This document shows, piece by piece, positions 36,776 to 47,020 of a stretch of 64,000 nucleotides of DNA. A program made the position numbers and the translations under genes. The stretch covers positions 441,935,531-441,999,530 of the forward strand of contig CM077665.1 of the NCBI GenBank assembly GCA_039707655.1, written 5' to 3'. Source of the stretch: Elymus sibiricus (Eukaryota > Streptophyta > Magnoliopsida > Poales > Poaceae). The notes below the pieces were generated by a model. The model saw nothing but the letters and a program-made list of their open reading frames with translations, was not told the DNA's origin and searched no databases. Each line of letters opens with the position of its first letter. The first letter of the stretch is position 1.

Positions 36776-37288
36776 ATACAGTTACGGTTGGTATCGACTT
36801 GACGCATCCTTTTTGCGATGGTAGGATGCGTGTCGCTGAAGCGAGTGGGGTCGGTATGTGGCACTGCAGTTCCGGAGTCGCGCGAAAGCGGATCCGGGTC
36901 CTGTTTAGCCATGGTGGATCCGGTCACAATGATCGGATTGGGTGATCCAGACAGCCCGGGGATAACGACCTCGTCATCGGAGGCGAGGCCCGCTGTCTTC
37001 GGCGTCGGGATCTACGGGCTCCTCCGTAGGAGCCGAGGGTTTTGTCAAGACGAGCTCTCCCCGTGAATCAGCGACGAACTCTAGGGTTCCGAACCTGATC
37101 CCTTGATAGGGGGAGAAGTTTCCGATCTGGCTAAGGTGGCCGATCGGGTAAGCGTGCGACGAGACGTCGCCGCTTGAGAGGATCTGATTCGGGGAGAGAA
37201 TCCCCTGTGTGCAGATCTCGTTGCTTGTGACAAGGTGAGCCATCGATTCCTTTGGCGATCACAGCGGAACTCTCAATGAAAGCACCAA
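36776..37288 (-). other. Inverted leader with primer-binding region
   Basis: Read on the minus strand from the LTR end, the sequence starts TTGGTGCTTTCATTGAGAG, as after the 5' LTR of this family. It opens a frame at 37243 (MAHLVTSNEICTQGILS) that runs 89 codons to 36974 and is then closed by a stop. The leader breaks off at 36776 against the 12-base LTR remnant. Confidence 0.6.
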
Positions 37289-37962
37289 TGTCGGTGTCAA
37301 AACTGACGGATCTCGGGTAGGGGGTCCCGAGCCATGTGACTAGAATCGATGGTAACAGGAGACGAAGGGGACAGTGTTTTACCCAGGTTCGGGCCCTCCT
37401 ATGGAGGTAATACCCTACGTCCTGCTTGATTATATTGATGATATAGGTGTTACAGAGTTGATCTACCACGAGATCGTATGACTAAAACCCTAGATGAGTT
37501 CTGTTGGCCTACAACCTAAAACCCTCCGGCTTATATAGACGCCGAGGGTACCTAGAGTTTACACATAGTCGGTTGCACATTAAAGGGGAAAAACATGCCT
37601 ATCTACTGTCGACAACTTGGAGGACACGCCATGGCTCCTTGAAACTTCCACCCTGGCGACGGGGCCCCTGATCACCCAATGCTCATCCAGTGGCCCACAT
37701 AGTTCTGTTGGCCTACAACCTAAAACCCTCCGGCTTATATAGACGCCGAGGGTACCTAGGGTTTACACATGGTCGGTTACACATCGAAGGGATAAACATG
37801 CCTATTCACTACTCCAAACATGGAGAATATGCCACGATCCTTGAAGCTTCCTTCCTGGAGATAGGGTCTTCGATCAATCCAGTGCTCGGCAAACGGCCCA
37901 TAAGTCCGGCCCATAAGCCATAGGTCGGCCTCCCGAGGACCCCTTAATCCAGGACTCCCTCA
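37289..37962 (-). repeat. Left LTR of the composite element, with a 204-bp internal duplication
   Basis: In minus sense TGAGGGAGTCCTGGATTAAG to ...TTTTGACACCGACA, 674 bases. The right LTR is 471 bases. The difference is a tandem duplication: agttctgttggcctacaacc occurs at 37497 and 37701, and each copy carries the cttatatagacgccgagggtacc segment including the TATA-like word. This LTR has polypurine-side sequence on its right and primer-binding-side sequence on its left. Confidence 0.85.
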
Positions 37963-38359
37963 GTAGCCCCCGAACTAGCCTCCAACGCCAAGGGTCCCAG
38001 CTCCAGCTGCTTCATGTGATCAGAGTGTTCGGCTTGCGAGGCGAGTTCCTTTCTCCAAACAATGATCGGCCAGGCCTTAGTTTGGCCTCCGACGACGTGT
38101 AATTTTCCCGATCATAGATCGTCTGAACATCATGAATAACTCGGCCCTGAAGGCCAAACGTCAAGGAGTAAACAGTGCTCCCTGACGACCTATCAGATGA
38201 AAGGTCACGACCCACCACGACCACTAAACCAGTCGTAAAGACTCGATTCGCGGTTCGAGGCCATTTTCATCAGCACGATCTATCAATGCACAGATTGTGC
38301 TCCGTTTCACACGGGATATGTTTAATCATGCGCGTATAACGACACGCACGTCTTGGGAA

Positions 38360-39401
38360 GCGGATGGATTCATGGCGCAGTGAAGGGAGGCTATCCGGCA
38401 ACAAGCCCAATAAAAGGGGAAGAAAACCCCAAGGCTTATCCGCACTTCCCATTCGCACCCCTGCTTCCCAATCTACTGAGCCTCCAGAGCCCAGATCTAG
38501 GATTTCCACCTTTCCTCCTCCGAGCTCTGCCATGGCCAGCTCCGGCTCCAACGGAAAGTGGGAGGCTTCCACGGTCACAGACCAGGACATCCGGGACCTC
38601 AAGGACGCCGGCTACCTCCCCGCCAATATCTTCCACCGTGCTGCGGAGGAGGGCCAGGCGATCCCCACCCCCAAACCAGGAGAGAGGGTGGTTTTCATTC
38701 CCGATTTCATCCGAGGATTAGCTTCCCGCTCCACCCCTTCGTGAGGGGCCTCATGTTCTTCTACAGACTCGACTTCCACGACCTCCCTCCGAACTCCTTC
38801 ATGCATATATCGGCCTTCATTATCGTCTGCGAGGCCTTCTTGCGGGTCGAACCACACTTCGGACTATGGCTCAAGATCTGCAACATCAAGCCAAAGTGTG
38901 TCACAGGCGCACACGCAGACTGCGGCGGGGCGGTCATCAGCAAGCTTCCACGCGCAGTATGGCCATCCGGCACCTTCATCGACACCATCAAGACTTGGCA
39001 AAGAGAGTGGTTTTACATCACCGAGCCAAGGGAGGAGGGCGGAACTGTTCCTACCGAATTCAGATCCAGCCCCCCAACCAGATTGACCTCATGGGTTCAA
39101 AAGGGCCTCGACTGGGGGTCAGACACAGAGGTGGATGACCTGCAGAGGGGCATCGCCTCCATGATCAAGGACGGAATCGAGCTGACCAACGTGGTCCAGA
39201 TCATGCTTCGGTGGCGCATCCTCCCCTGCCAGCGCCGGGGCTCTCCTATGTGGACTTATCGGACTAACGATGATCCTACAATTCGTCAACTCTTCCGCAC
39301 CACACGGGAGAAGCTGTGGAAGGCGCTGTTCAAGGCGCAGGAGAACTGGCCAGCCAAGAAGGAGGACCAGGGTCTGCGCGCCGATAAACCCCCTTCCGAG
39401 G
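38360..39401 (+). pseudogene. Antisense gene exon 1, left arm (Transposase_28-like)
   Basis: ATG at 38532 opens MASSGSNGKWEASTVTDQDI. A 1-base deletion near 38720, compared with the right arm, shifts the frame; in the new frame the domain continues to 39401 (PLHPFVRGLMFFYRLDFHDL, ISAFIIVCEAFLRVEPHFGL, WFYITEPREEGG). The conserved core is that of the putative gypsy-type transposon domain found in antisense frames of Tat elements. The exon ends at a GTATAACG donor at 39402, and the intron 39402-39473 is the empty counterpart of the CACTA insertion in the right arm. Confidence 0.7.
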
Positions 39402-39473
39402 TATAACGTAGTTTCATTAGATCGGCTTTGTCTTTCTGAAGAAGATCTAAGCGCTTTCCGATTACTTCCGTAG

Positions 39474-39897
39474 GAATGGTTGAGCGAGGCCACGGGCATC
39501 AAATGCCCAGCTCCATAGCCCGAAGACCCTAGGTCCCAGCTGCTGTCAGAGATGCTCGTCGTGGCGCCTTATAAGGCGCCAGAGAAGAAGGAGAAGAAGA
39601 AGCCAGGCCGAGCAGGCCTGCGCATCAGGGACCAGCCAGGGGCTGTGTCCGAGGAAACCCACACCTGCTCGAATCAAGAGGAGGAGAATGAGGGTGAGGG
39701 GGGAGGTGACTCCCCCCTTATAGGAAAGAGGGCGGCATCATCGGACGCCTCAGAGGATTTACCTACTCCCGCCCAGAAGAAAGCACGCCGGACACAGGTA
39801 GTTCTGTCCAACGACAGTTCGGACTCAGATACTGAGTCCGAGGACTTCGAGAGGGTTCCACGAAGGAACCTCAGGGTCAAGCCCACACCTCGAAGGT
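39474..39897 (+). CDS. Antisense gene exon 2, left arm
   Basis: From acceptor ccgtag at 39473 to donor gtaaag at 39898. It encodes a basic then acidic segment (MLVVAPYKAPEKKEKKKPG, then EEENEGEGGGDSP, then SSDSDTESEDFERVPRR). An in-frame TAG near 39519 (CTCCATAGCCC) is shared with the right arm, so translation of this exon would have to start at ATG 39552. Its last two bases combine with the first base of the next exon to keep the frame. Confidence 0.5.
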
Positions 39898-39939
39898 AAA
39901 GATCCAAAGACCTCCTGAGCTATTACTGCGAAGTTTTGA

Positions 39940-41454
39940 ATGTTACCAACATGTGAATGCCTACTGACTTGCAGCCCACCGCGTGTTCTCCCCACCGATC
40001 AAGTTTCGGACGAAGAGACCCCGCCCGCCGAGCTAGCGGAGAGCGGGACCGCGTCGCACCCTTCTCCTCCGGGCGCCGCGAAGGATGCCACGGAGGTGTC
40101 ATCCCAACAGGCTCCTTTGGAGCCAGACACTAGAGGTGGGGGCGATGACGTCATGGTCGAGGCTAACACCTCGGCCGCTGAAGACCCGGGGGAGAAGCCC
40201 CTCCCGAATAATGAGGAGACCGGACGAGAAGATGTCCAGTCACCTCCAAGGCTGTCTCCGGAGCGCACCATGCCTCCGGAGGCACTGGTTCAATCCCCGG
40301 TTGGAGATCGGATCAACCGATCCCCACCGGCGCCACCGACCAATGGGTGGTCGGCTGTGGGGGAGGCTCTGTCAAGCGCCTCCATCTCCGGGGAGAACCG
40401 CAACAAGAACAAGCGCCGGCACAATAATAGTGATGCCGATGACATGGCTGTTAGCGCCGGCTTCCACAACTCCCGGCCTGGGCAGCGGAAGAAGCCTCCT
40501 AAAGGCAATCGCGACGGGCCCACCCCGCTGGACAAAATCCTGGAGAGGGCTTGCCAGATCCACGGCACTCAAGAGAAGCCCGCCAACCACACCAACCATA
40601 ACTGTTGGGTCTTCAAACAGGCCGGCAAGCTCGCATCCGAAGACCAAGGCAAGAGCCCACGCAGCGAGGACGAGGATGAGCCCCGTGATCCGATCGGTGG
40701 CGGACAAAAGAAATTCCCCCCAGAGGTAAAAACAGTAAATATGATATACGCCACCCATATACCCAAAAAGGAGAGGAAGCGCGCCCTTCGAGATGTCTAC
40801 GCCATAGAGCCTGTAGCCCCGAAGTATAACCCATGGTCGGCATACCCGATCACCTTCGATCGACGTGACCACCCGACCAGTATCCTTCATGGGGGTTTGG
40901 CCGCCCTAGTCCTAGACCCCATCATAGACGGGTATCATCTCACCAAAGTCCTAATGGACGGAGGAAGTAGCCTCAATCTGATTTACTCAGATACGGTGAA
41001 AAATATGGGCATAGATCCGTCAAGAATCAAGCCCAGCAACACTACCTTTAAAGGAGTGATCCCAGGCGTTGAAGCCCGCTGCACGGGCTCTATAAGCCTG
41101 GAAGTAGTGTTCGGCTTGCCCGATAACTTTCGAAGCGAGGACTTGATCTTCGACATCGTACCTTTCCGCAGCGGCTATCACGCCCTGCTCGGCCGTACAG
41201 CGTTCGCTCGCTTTAACGCCGTCCCGCACTACGCATACCTCAAGCTCAAGATGCGTGGCCCCAAGGGGGTCATTACTGTCAATGGCAACACAGAGCGCTC
41301 CCTTCGAACTGAGGAACATGCATTGGCCCTGGCGGCCGAATTCCATTACACTAATGATCGGAAAACGCCGACGTCTGCCGTAAAGGCACCCAAGGCTGGG
41401 AAGCGAGCTCAGTCTCAACCCGAAGTACTAGAACCTTCTTCTCCCCATAAATAG
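39940..41454 (+). CDS. Chimeric 504-codon frame: antisense-gene exon 3 fused to gag C-terminus and protease
   Basis: One uninterrupted frame. From the acceptor at 39976 to about 40396 it is exon 3 of the antisense gene (LPTDQVSDEETPP, MPPEALVQSPVGDRINRS, SSASISGE), matching the right arm with about 14 differences in 152 residues by eye. At about 40397 the match stops. The frame continues as sense-strand gag C-terminus (CQIHGTQEKPANHTNHNCW, KKFPPEVKTVNMIYATHIP) and the protease-like domain (LMDGGSSLNLIY, GYHALLGRTAFARFNAVPHY) to the stop at 41452-41454. In the unrearranged element these two parts lie on opposite strands. Exon 2 joins it in frame by a GT-AG intron. Expression is not known. Confidence 0.75.
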   Translation: MLPTCECLLTCSPPRVLPTDQVSDEETPPAELAESGTASHPSPPGAAKDATEVSSQQAPLEPDTRGGGDDVMVEANTSAAEDPGEKPLPNNEETGREDVQSPPRLSPERTMPPEALVQSPVGDRINRSPPAPPTNGWSAVGEALSSASISGENRNKNKRRHNNSDADDMAVSAGFHNSRPGQRKKPPKGNRDGPTPLDKILERACQIHGTQEKPANHTNHNCWVFKQAGKLASEDQGKSPRSEDEDEPRDPIGGGQKKFPPEVKTVNMIYATHIPKKERKRALRDVYAIEPVAPKYNPWSAYPITFDRRDHPTSILHGGLAALVLDPIIDGYHLTKVLMDGGSSLNLIYSDTVKNMGIDPSRIKPSNTTFKGVIPGVEARCTGSISLEVVFGLPDNFRSEDLIFDIVPFRSGYHALLGRTAFARFNAVPHYAYLKLKMRGPKGVITVNGNTERSLRTEEHALALAAEFHYTNDRKTPTSAVKAPKAGKRAQSQPEVLEPSSPHK

Positions 41455-42713
41455 GGACTCGCCCCCCATCGCACGGCCCTAGAACCGGCAAAGTACGTGC
41501 CAAGGAGGCACAACTTCGTGCTCAAAATTTCATGGGCAGCGGTGGGGAAAAACTATCAAAGGGTAAGTGTTCGGCTGGACCGAACTATCACCATCAAAAC
41601 GTCTTCGGACATACTACAGGTACCATAAAGTACCTGCTAAGGCGTAAAGCTCATTTCACACTTCGGCGACTTCTCAAGATTTTTCCTCAAAATCTGCTCG
41701 CCGAACAGCAAAACCCATAGCGGTATACAACTCCTTAGGAGGCGCAGGAGCGGACAAACGACAGGGCACATCGAGGACGTCAGGTCACCCATCGAAGATC
41801 CCTGGTACAACACCTCCTGTAAAGTTCATATTTTATTTTCAAATACCTGTAAATAGTCGCATCAGCAATTTTGAATAATAAGAGTTGTTGAGTAAAATAC
41901 AGATATATCATACATTATCTCCTCGCTGTCTTTTTTGGCACACCCTCTATTTTCTCCCTCTTCTTGCGAATCTGTTTGGTATACTTTACGATGCAACCGG
42001 CTAATAGACCGGGGGCTCGAACTTAAAAAATCGCCTTAAGCACAACTGATTTCGCGTTCGGCGTCTTGGAATTCCGCTTTATATGCATTGGTTCCGAACT
42101 ATGTCTTGGGTCAATAAGTTGGGTTGCCCGGCTCCTGTGATTGCCCCTTTACGTTCCGCTCGTTCGGCTAAAAGGGCAAAGGGAGAACCGCTGCGATTGT
42201 GTTTCCGGCTAGCCTGGTCAAGCACCTCAGCGGAGAAAGCCGAAAATGGACTGTCATAGTATGCGAGAACCGGTCTGCGAATCTGAGCTTAAATAAACCT
42301 CGTTAGAGGTTATTCCGTGTCATACGATGGGTTTGGTATTAGGACAAACCATGTGATATCGGCTTTGGCCTCGGTTCATCCGAACATCACAAACACCTGG
42401 GGGCTAGTCATCAGCCCCCCGCACTCCTTTCTCGCGCCCCTACGGCTAAGTGAAAGCAATAAAGCATTATGGTCCGATTGCCTTGTCCGCCTCACACTAC
42501 CGCCTTCGGGTACCGATAGCTCGGCTAAGGGTCACAGTGTGTTGGCAGAGACACCCCGCGTAGTATCTACATGGGGGCTGAAGCCGACGACTCGCAGCTT
42601 TCAGTTTTAACGGCCACACAGGAGTTATAAAGGATGCAAAACACGATAGACATGATAAACCATGCATCTTAAATATAAACGCGTTAAAAGGTCTTCGGAC
42701 ATATTACAACGCT
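41455..42713. other. Spacer between sense protease and antisense gene end
   Basis: Pol is absent; instead about 1.26 kb of sequence with no open frame of note. It contains two related stretches (aaaacgtcttcggacatactacag at 41598 and aaggtcttcggacatattacaa at 42689), which suggests that the deletion of pol joined similar sequences or that the antisense gene's 3' UTR is partly duplicated. Confidence 0.5.
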
Positions 42714-45099
42714 CTACTCATAAGTGTTCTCTCTCGAACACTGCGACTCTATCGCCCGAGCACCCTCCATTACTCCGGAGAAGTATAACTCGGGGCACCT
42801 ATGCTCCTTTCCAGGAGGCGGAGGAGCGGTGGCTATCTTCATCGGATCCAGCCCTGGCCAGTGCACCTTTGCCTTCGCAAAGGTCATCCGAGCTCCCTCG
42901 ATACATGAGGACCGCCTTAGCGCGTCGATCCGGGGCGAGGCGTCTCTCAGCTTCTGCACCAGGCCGAAGTAGCTGCCCGGCAGTGGCTCGTTGGGCCATA
43001 GCCGGATGCAGAGATCCTTCATGGCCGGCTCCGCCATCCGGTGTAGCTCCATCAGCTGCTTCAGCTTCTCAACAAGGAGAGGAGGGCGCTCGGGGGCTTC
43101 AAACTGCGCCCAAAACAGCCGAGCTTCATCTCCTTCTCCCCATGAAGCATAGAACTGGTTCGCGTCCGCTGTGCTCTTCTGGAGGTCCGAGCAGGCGCCT
43201 GAGGAACGCCATACTTGGGTAAGCAACTCGAACTTGCTATCCCCGAAGACACACTGCAATAAATACGGCTTACCATCCATGATAGCCTTGGCCTGGCTGA
43301 CTTGCTCTTCAAAAGAACGCCTATCCACCCGCTCCCTTTGGAGATTGGTTTTCAGGGTGGATAGTTCGGCGGCCTGCTCCTTGCCTTTCCGCTCAAGGTC
43401 CTCGCACTTTTGGCCGGCGTCCTTGAGCTCCTGCTGGATTTCCTCCACCCGAGCCTCATGCTTGTCGCTGGTGGCTCTTAGGGCGGACAGCGCGGTAGCT
43501 GCTTCTTTGGCCGCCGCCTTCTCAACCAAAGCCTCCTGCTTCGCCTTCTCAAGCTCGGCCTTGAGCTTCTCAATTTCCTTCGCCGAGGCTGCATAAGCAC
43601 TAAACATATCAAAAATGCTACGTTGACAGTACGGTCATGATAAATATGGATACTCTAATCCGGCTTACCTTGCGCCTCGTCGAATCTCTTGTTTAGAGCG
43701 TCAAGCTTGTCTTCGGAGCTCTTGAGCTTCCGGTTTGGCTCGTCCAGCTCAGCAGCATTAGCAGCCGTCGCAGTCGACGAAGCCTGTAAAAAACAAAACC
43801 ATATCAAGTTACATGGGTTTACAACTTCCGAACTGTCATAAATATGATCTTATGTCCAGTCCTCTTCAGGGTTGTTAATACTATCCTATACATAGTTCGG
43901 ACAATGACCTATGATTGACCCCCAGGTAAGTGTTTTCCAAACTCACCTAGGGCTCGGGGGCTGCCACGTATATAATGATAACACAAAGAAATTAATATTT
44001 CACAAACAAGAGCATTACGCGGCTCACCTGAAAGCCCGTTAGGAGACCATTGAAGGCCTCCTTTAGTCCGTTGTCAACAGACTGGATGCTCGGCAATACC
44101 GCACCCATAAGGGTGCGGTGCTCCCCGGAGATGGAGGCGCTTGACAGAGCCTCCCCCACAGCCGGCCACCCATTGGTCGGTGGCGCCGGTGGGGATCGGT
44201 TGATCCGATCTCCAACCGGGGATTGAACCAGTGCCTCCGGAGGCATGGTGCACTCCGGAGACAGCCTTGGAGGTGACTAGACATCTCCTCGTCCGGTCTC
44301 CTCAGTATCCGGGAGGGGCTTCTCCCCCGGGTCTTCGGCGGCTGAGGTGTTAGCCTCGACCATGACGTCATCGCCCCCACCTCCAGTGTCCGGCTCCAAA
44401 GGAGCCTGTTGGGATGACACCTCCGCGGCATCCTTCACGGAGCCCGGAGGAGAAGGGTGCGACGCGGTCATTCTCTCCGCTAGCTCGGCGGGCGGGGTCT
44501 CTCCGTCCGAAATTTGATCGGTGGGGAGAACACGCAGTGGGCTGCAAGTCAGTAGGCGTTCACATGTTGGTAACATTCAAAACTTAGCACTAATAGCTCA
44601 GGAGGTCTTCGGATCTTTACCTTCGAGGTGGGGGCTTGACCCTGAGGTTCCTTCGTGGAACCCTCTCGAAGTCCTCGGACTCGGTATCCGAGTCCGAACT
44701 GTCGTCGGACAGAACTACCTGTGTCCGTCGTGCTTTCTTCTGGGCGGGAGGAGGTAAATCCTCTGAGGCGTCCGATGACGCTGGCCCTCTTTCCTGTAAG
44801 GGGGGAATCGCCTCCCCCCTCACCCTCGTGCTCCTCCTCTTGATTCGAGGAGGCGTGGGTTTCCTCGGACACAGCCCCCGGCTGGTCCCTTATGCGCAGG
44901 CCTGCTCGTCCTGGCTTCTTCTTCAACTTCGTCTCTGGCGCCTTATAAGGCGCCACAACGAGCATCTCCGACAGCAGCTGGGACCTAGGGTCTTCGGGCT
45001 ATGGAGCCGCGCATTTGATGCCCGTGGCCTTGCACAACCATTCCTGCGGAAGTAATCGGAAAGCGCTTACACTACTAGAAAAAGGCCTGTTAGTGGCGC

Positions 45100-45310
45100 A
45101 CCTATTTTTGCCATTAATGGCGCACTATAGGTGCGCCACTATTACCACGCCACTAGTAACAAATACTAATGGCGCACCTCTGGTGCGCCATTAGTAATCC
45201 AGATAGTAGTGGCGCACCACCTGGTGCGCCATTACTAACCATACATGTGCGCCACTGGTAAGATGAACAGGTGCGCCACTGGTAAGATGAACAGGTGCGC
45301 CACTACTAAA
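45100..45310. repeat. Left subterminal repeats of the small CACTA
   Basis: About nine copies of ggcgcacc or its inverse ggtgcgcc, many arranged as imperfect palindromes such as aatggcgcacctctggtgcgccatt. Confidence 0.85.
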
Positions 45311-45419
45311 ATTTTGAAATCTGGATCTGGATTTGGTACGATTTTTTTTTTTGCAATTTTTTTCGAATTTCGTTCTGGATCTGGTACATTCTTTGTGCCG
45401 GGGAGCTCCACATGTGGCT

Positions 45420-45840
45420 GGAAGTAGAGGAGGGAGGAGAGGAGGGAGGAGGAGGGAGGAGAGAGGAGAGGAGGAGAGGAGGGAGGAGGAGGGAGGAGAG
45501 AGGAGAGAGGGAGGAGGAGAGACCATGAGGAGGAGGGAGGAGGAGGTCGCCGGAGAGGAGGAGGAGGTCGCCGGAGAGGAGGAGGAGGTCGCCGGAGAGG
45601 AGGAGGAGGAGGTCACCGGAGAGGAGGAGGAGGAGGTTGCCGGAGAGCCGTGAGGAGAAGGAGGAGGTCACCGGAGAGGAGGAGGAGGAGGAGGTCGCCG
45701 GAGAGCCGTGAGGAGGAGGGAGGAGGAGGTCGTCGGAGAGCCGTGAGGAGGAGGGAGGGGCATGGAGGAGGGGAGGAGGAAGAAGAGGTAGGTAGAAAAG
45801 GGAAGAAGTGATGGAGGGGAGGAGGAAGAGGAAGAAGAGG
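45420..45840. repeat. Purine-rich GGAGGA minisatellite tract
   Basis: More than 400 bases with almost only A and G on the plus strand, built from ggagggagga, then units such as ggtcgccggagaggaggagga repeated about six times from 45543 and gccgtgaggagga units after 45650. Serine/leucine-rich and glutamate-rich frames through it are low-complexity artefacts. Confidence 0.85.
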
Positions 45841-46359
45841 TAATATATATAGTGGTTGTGGCGTTACAGACTTAGTAGTGGCGCACCATGGGTGTGGTGC
45901 GCCATTACTAGTTTTGAAATTTCAAAACTAGTAATGGCGCACCACACCCATGGTGCGCCACTACTAACTTTTTTTATTTTTTTGAATTTGGAAGGCGGGA
46001 AAATTACTAATGGCGCACCACACCCACGGTGCGCCACTACTAATTTTTATTTTTATTTGAATTTGGAAGGCGGGAAAATTACTAATGGCGCACCACACCC
46101 ACGGTGCGCCACTACTATTTTTTTTATTTTTTTGATTTTTTTTGCATTCAGATCTTACAAGCCCCGTAACTTTTTTTCTGTTAGGTTTTTGAGGATTCTA
46201 AAAATCTTCAACGTGGTTCCCCCCGTTGAATTCGGATATAACTTTTCGAGTAGATGATTTTTCATATAAAAAACTTTTTCATCGGAGTTCGTATGCAAAA
46301 GTTATGCCCATTTTACAAATTCTCGAGAGATTTTGCAAAAAAATCGAAAATTCATGTTT

Positions 46360-46605
46360 GTAAATTTTGCTAACAACTAGACCACATATCACATGGGAAT
46401 CTTATTTTCTTTTATTTTTTTGACATTTCTATCATTTTCTTTTATTTTTTTTGAAACTGAAAAGGCGGTCCACGGGGGGGGGGGGGGTGCATTTGTTGAA
46501 TTTTGCTAACAACTAGACCACATATCACATGGGAATCTTATTTTCTTTTATTTTTTTGACATTTCTATCATTTTCTTTTATTTTTTTTGAAACTGCAAAG
46601 GCGGT
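46360..46605. repeat. Tandem duplication, about 137-bp period, separated by a G tract
   Basis: ttttgctaacaactagacca through tgaaactg(a/c)aaaggcgg occurs at about 46364-46468 and again at about 46501-46605. Between them lies a run of about 14 G at 46475-46488. The two copies are almost identical, so the duplication is recent relative to other damage. Confidence 0.8.
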
Positions 46606-46659
46606 GGATAGGTGAGAGGGCAAAAGAAAAGAAAAAGGCGGGACGGTCGGTGCAGCACA

Positions 46660-47020
46660 TAGCAATGGCGCACCAGGGGGTGGTGCGCCATTGCTATGTG
46701 CCATAGCAATGGCGCACCACCCCCTGGTGCGCCATTGCTATGTGCTGCCAAAAATGCCCACCTCCCCTGGCTTACCAATGGCGCACCTTTGCCAGGTGCG
46801 CCATTGCTACCTAAAATAGCAATGGCGCACCTGGCGAAGGTGCGCCATTGGTAAGCCTGGGGAAGGGGGTGGACCCGGGGGAAAAATAGCAATGGCGCAT
46901 TGGACTAAAGGTGCGCCACTACTAAAAAATAGCAATGGCGCACCTGCTTCTGGTGCGCCACTGCTATATAGCAGTGGCGCACCACCATCATGGTGCGCCA
47001 CTAATAGGGATATTGGCTAT
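46660..47020. repeat. Right subterminal repeats of the small CACTA
   Basis: Several long palindromes, for example 46661-46745, where agcaatggcgcaccaggggg faces its inverse twice, plus 46782-46856, 46930-46970 and 46970-47010, all built on ggcgcacc/ggtgcgcc. Confidence 0.85.

Noticed and set aside
42662..43222. Plus-strand 186-codon frame opposite the antisense-gene exon
   Set aside because: It is the complement of the coiled-coil exon at 43610-42714, which has the recognisable features.
45306..45671. Long Ser/Leu-rich and Glu/Gly-rich frames on both strands
   Set aside because: They arise from the GGAGGA minisatellite, which lacks stop codons in several phases. No domain and no start context.
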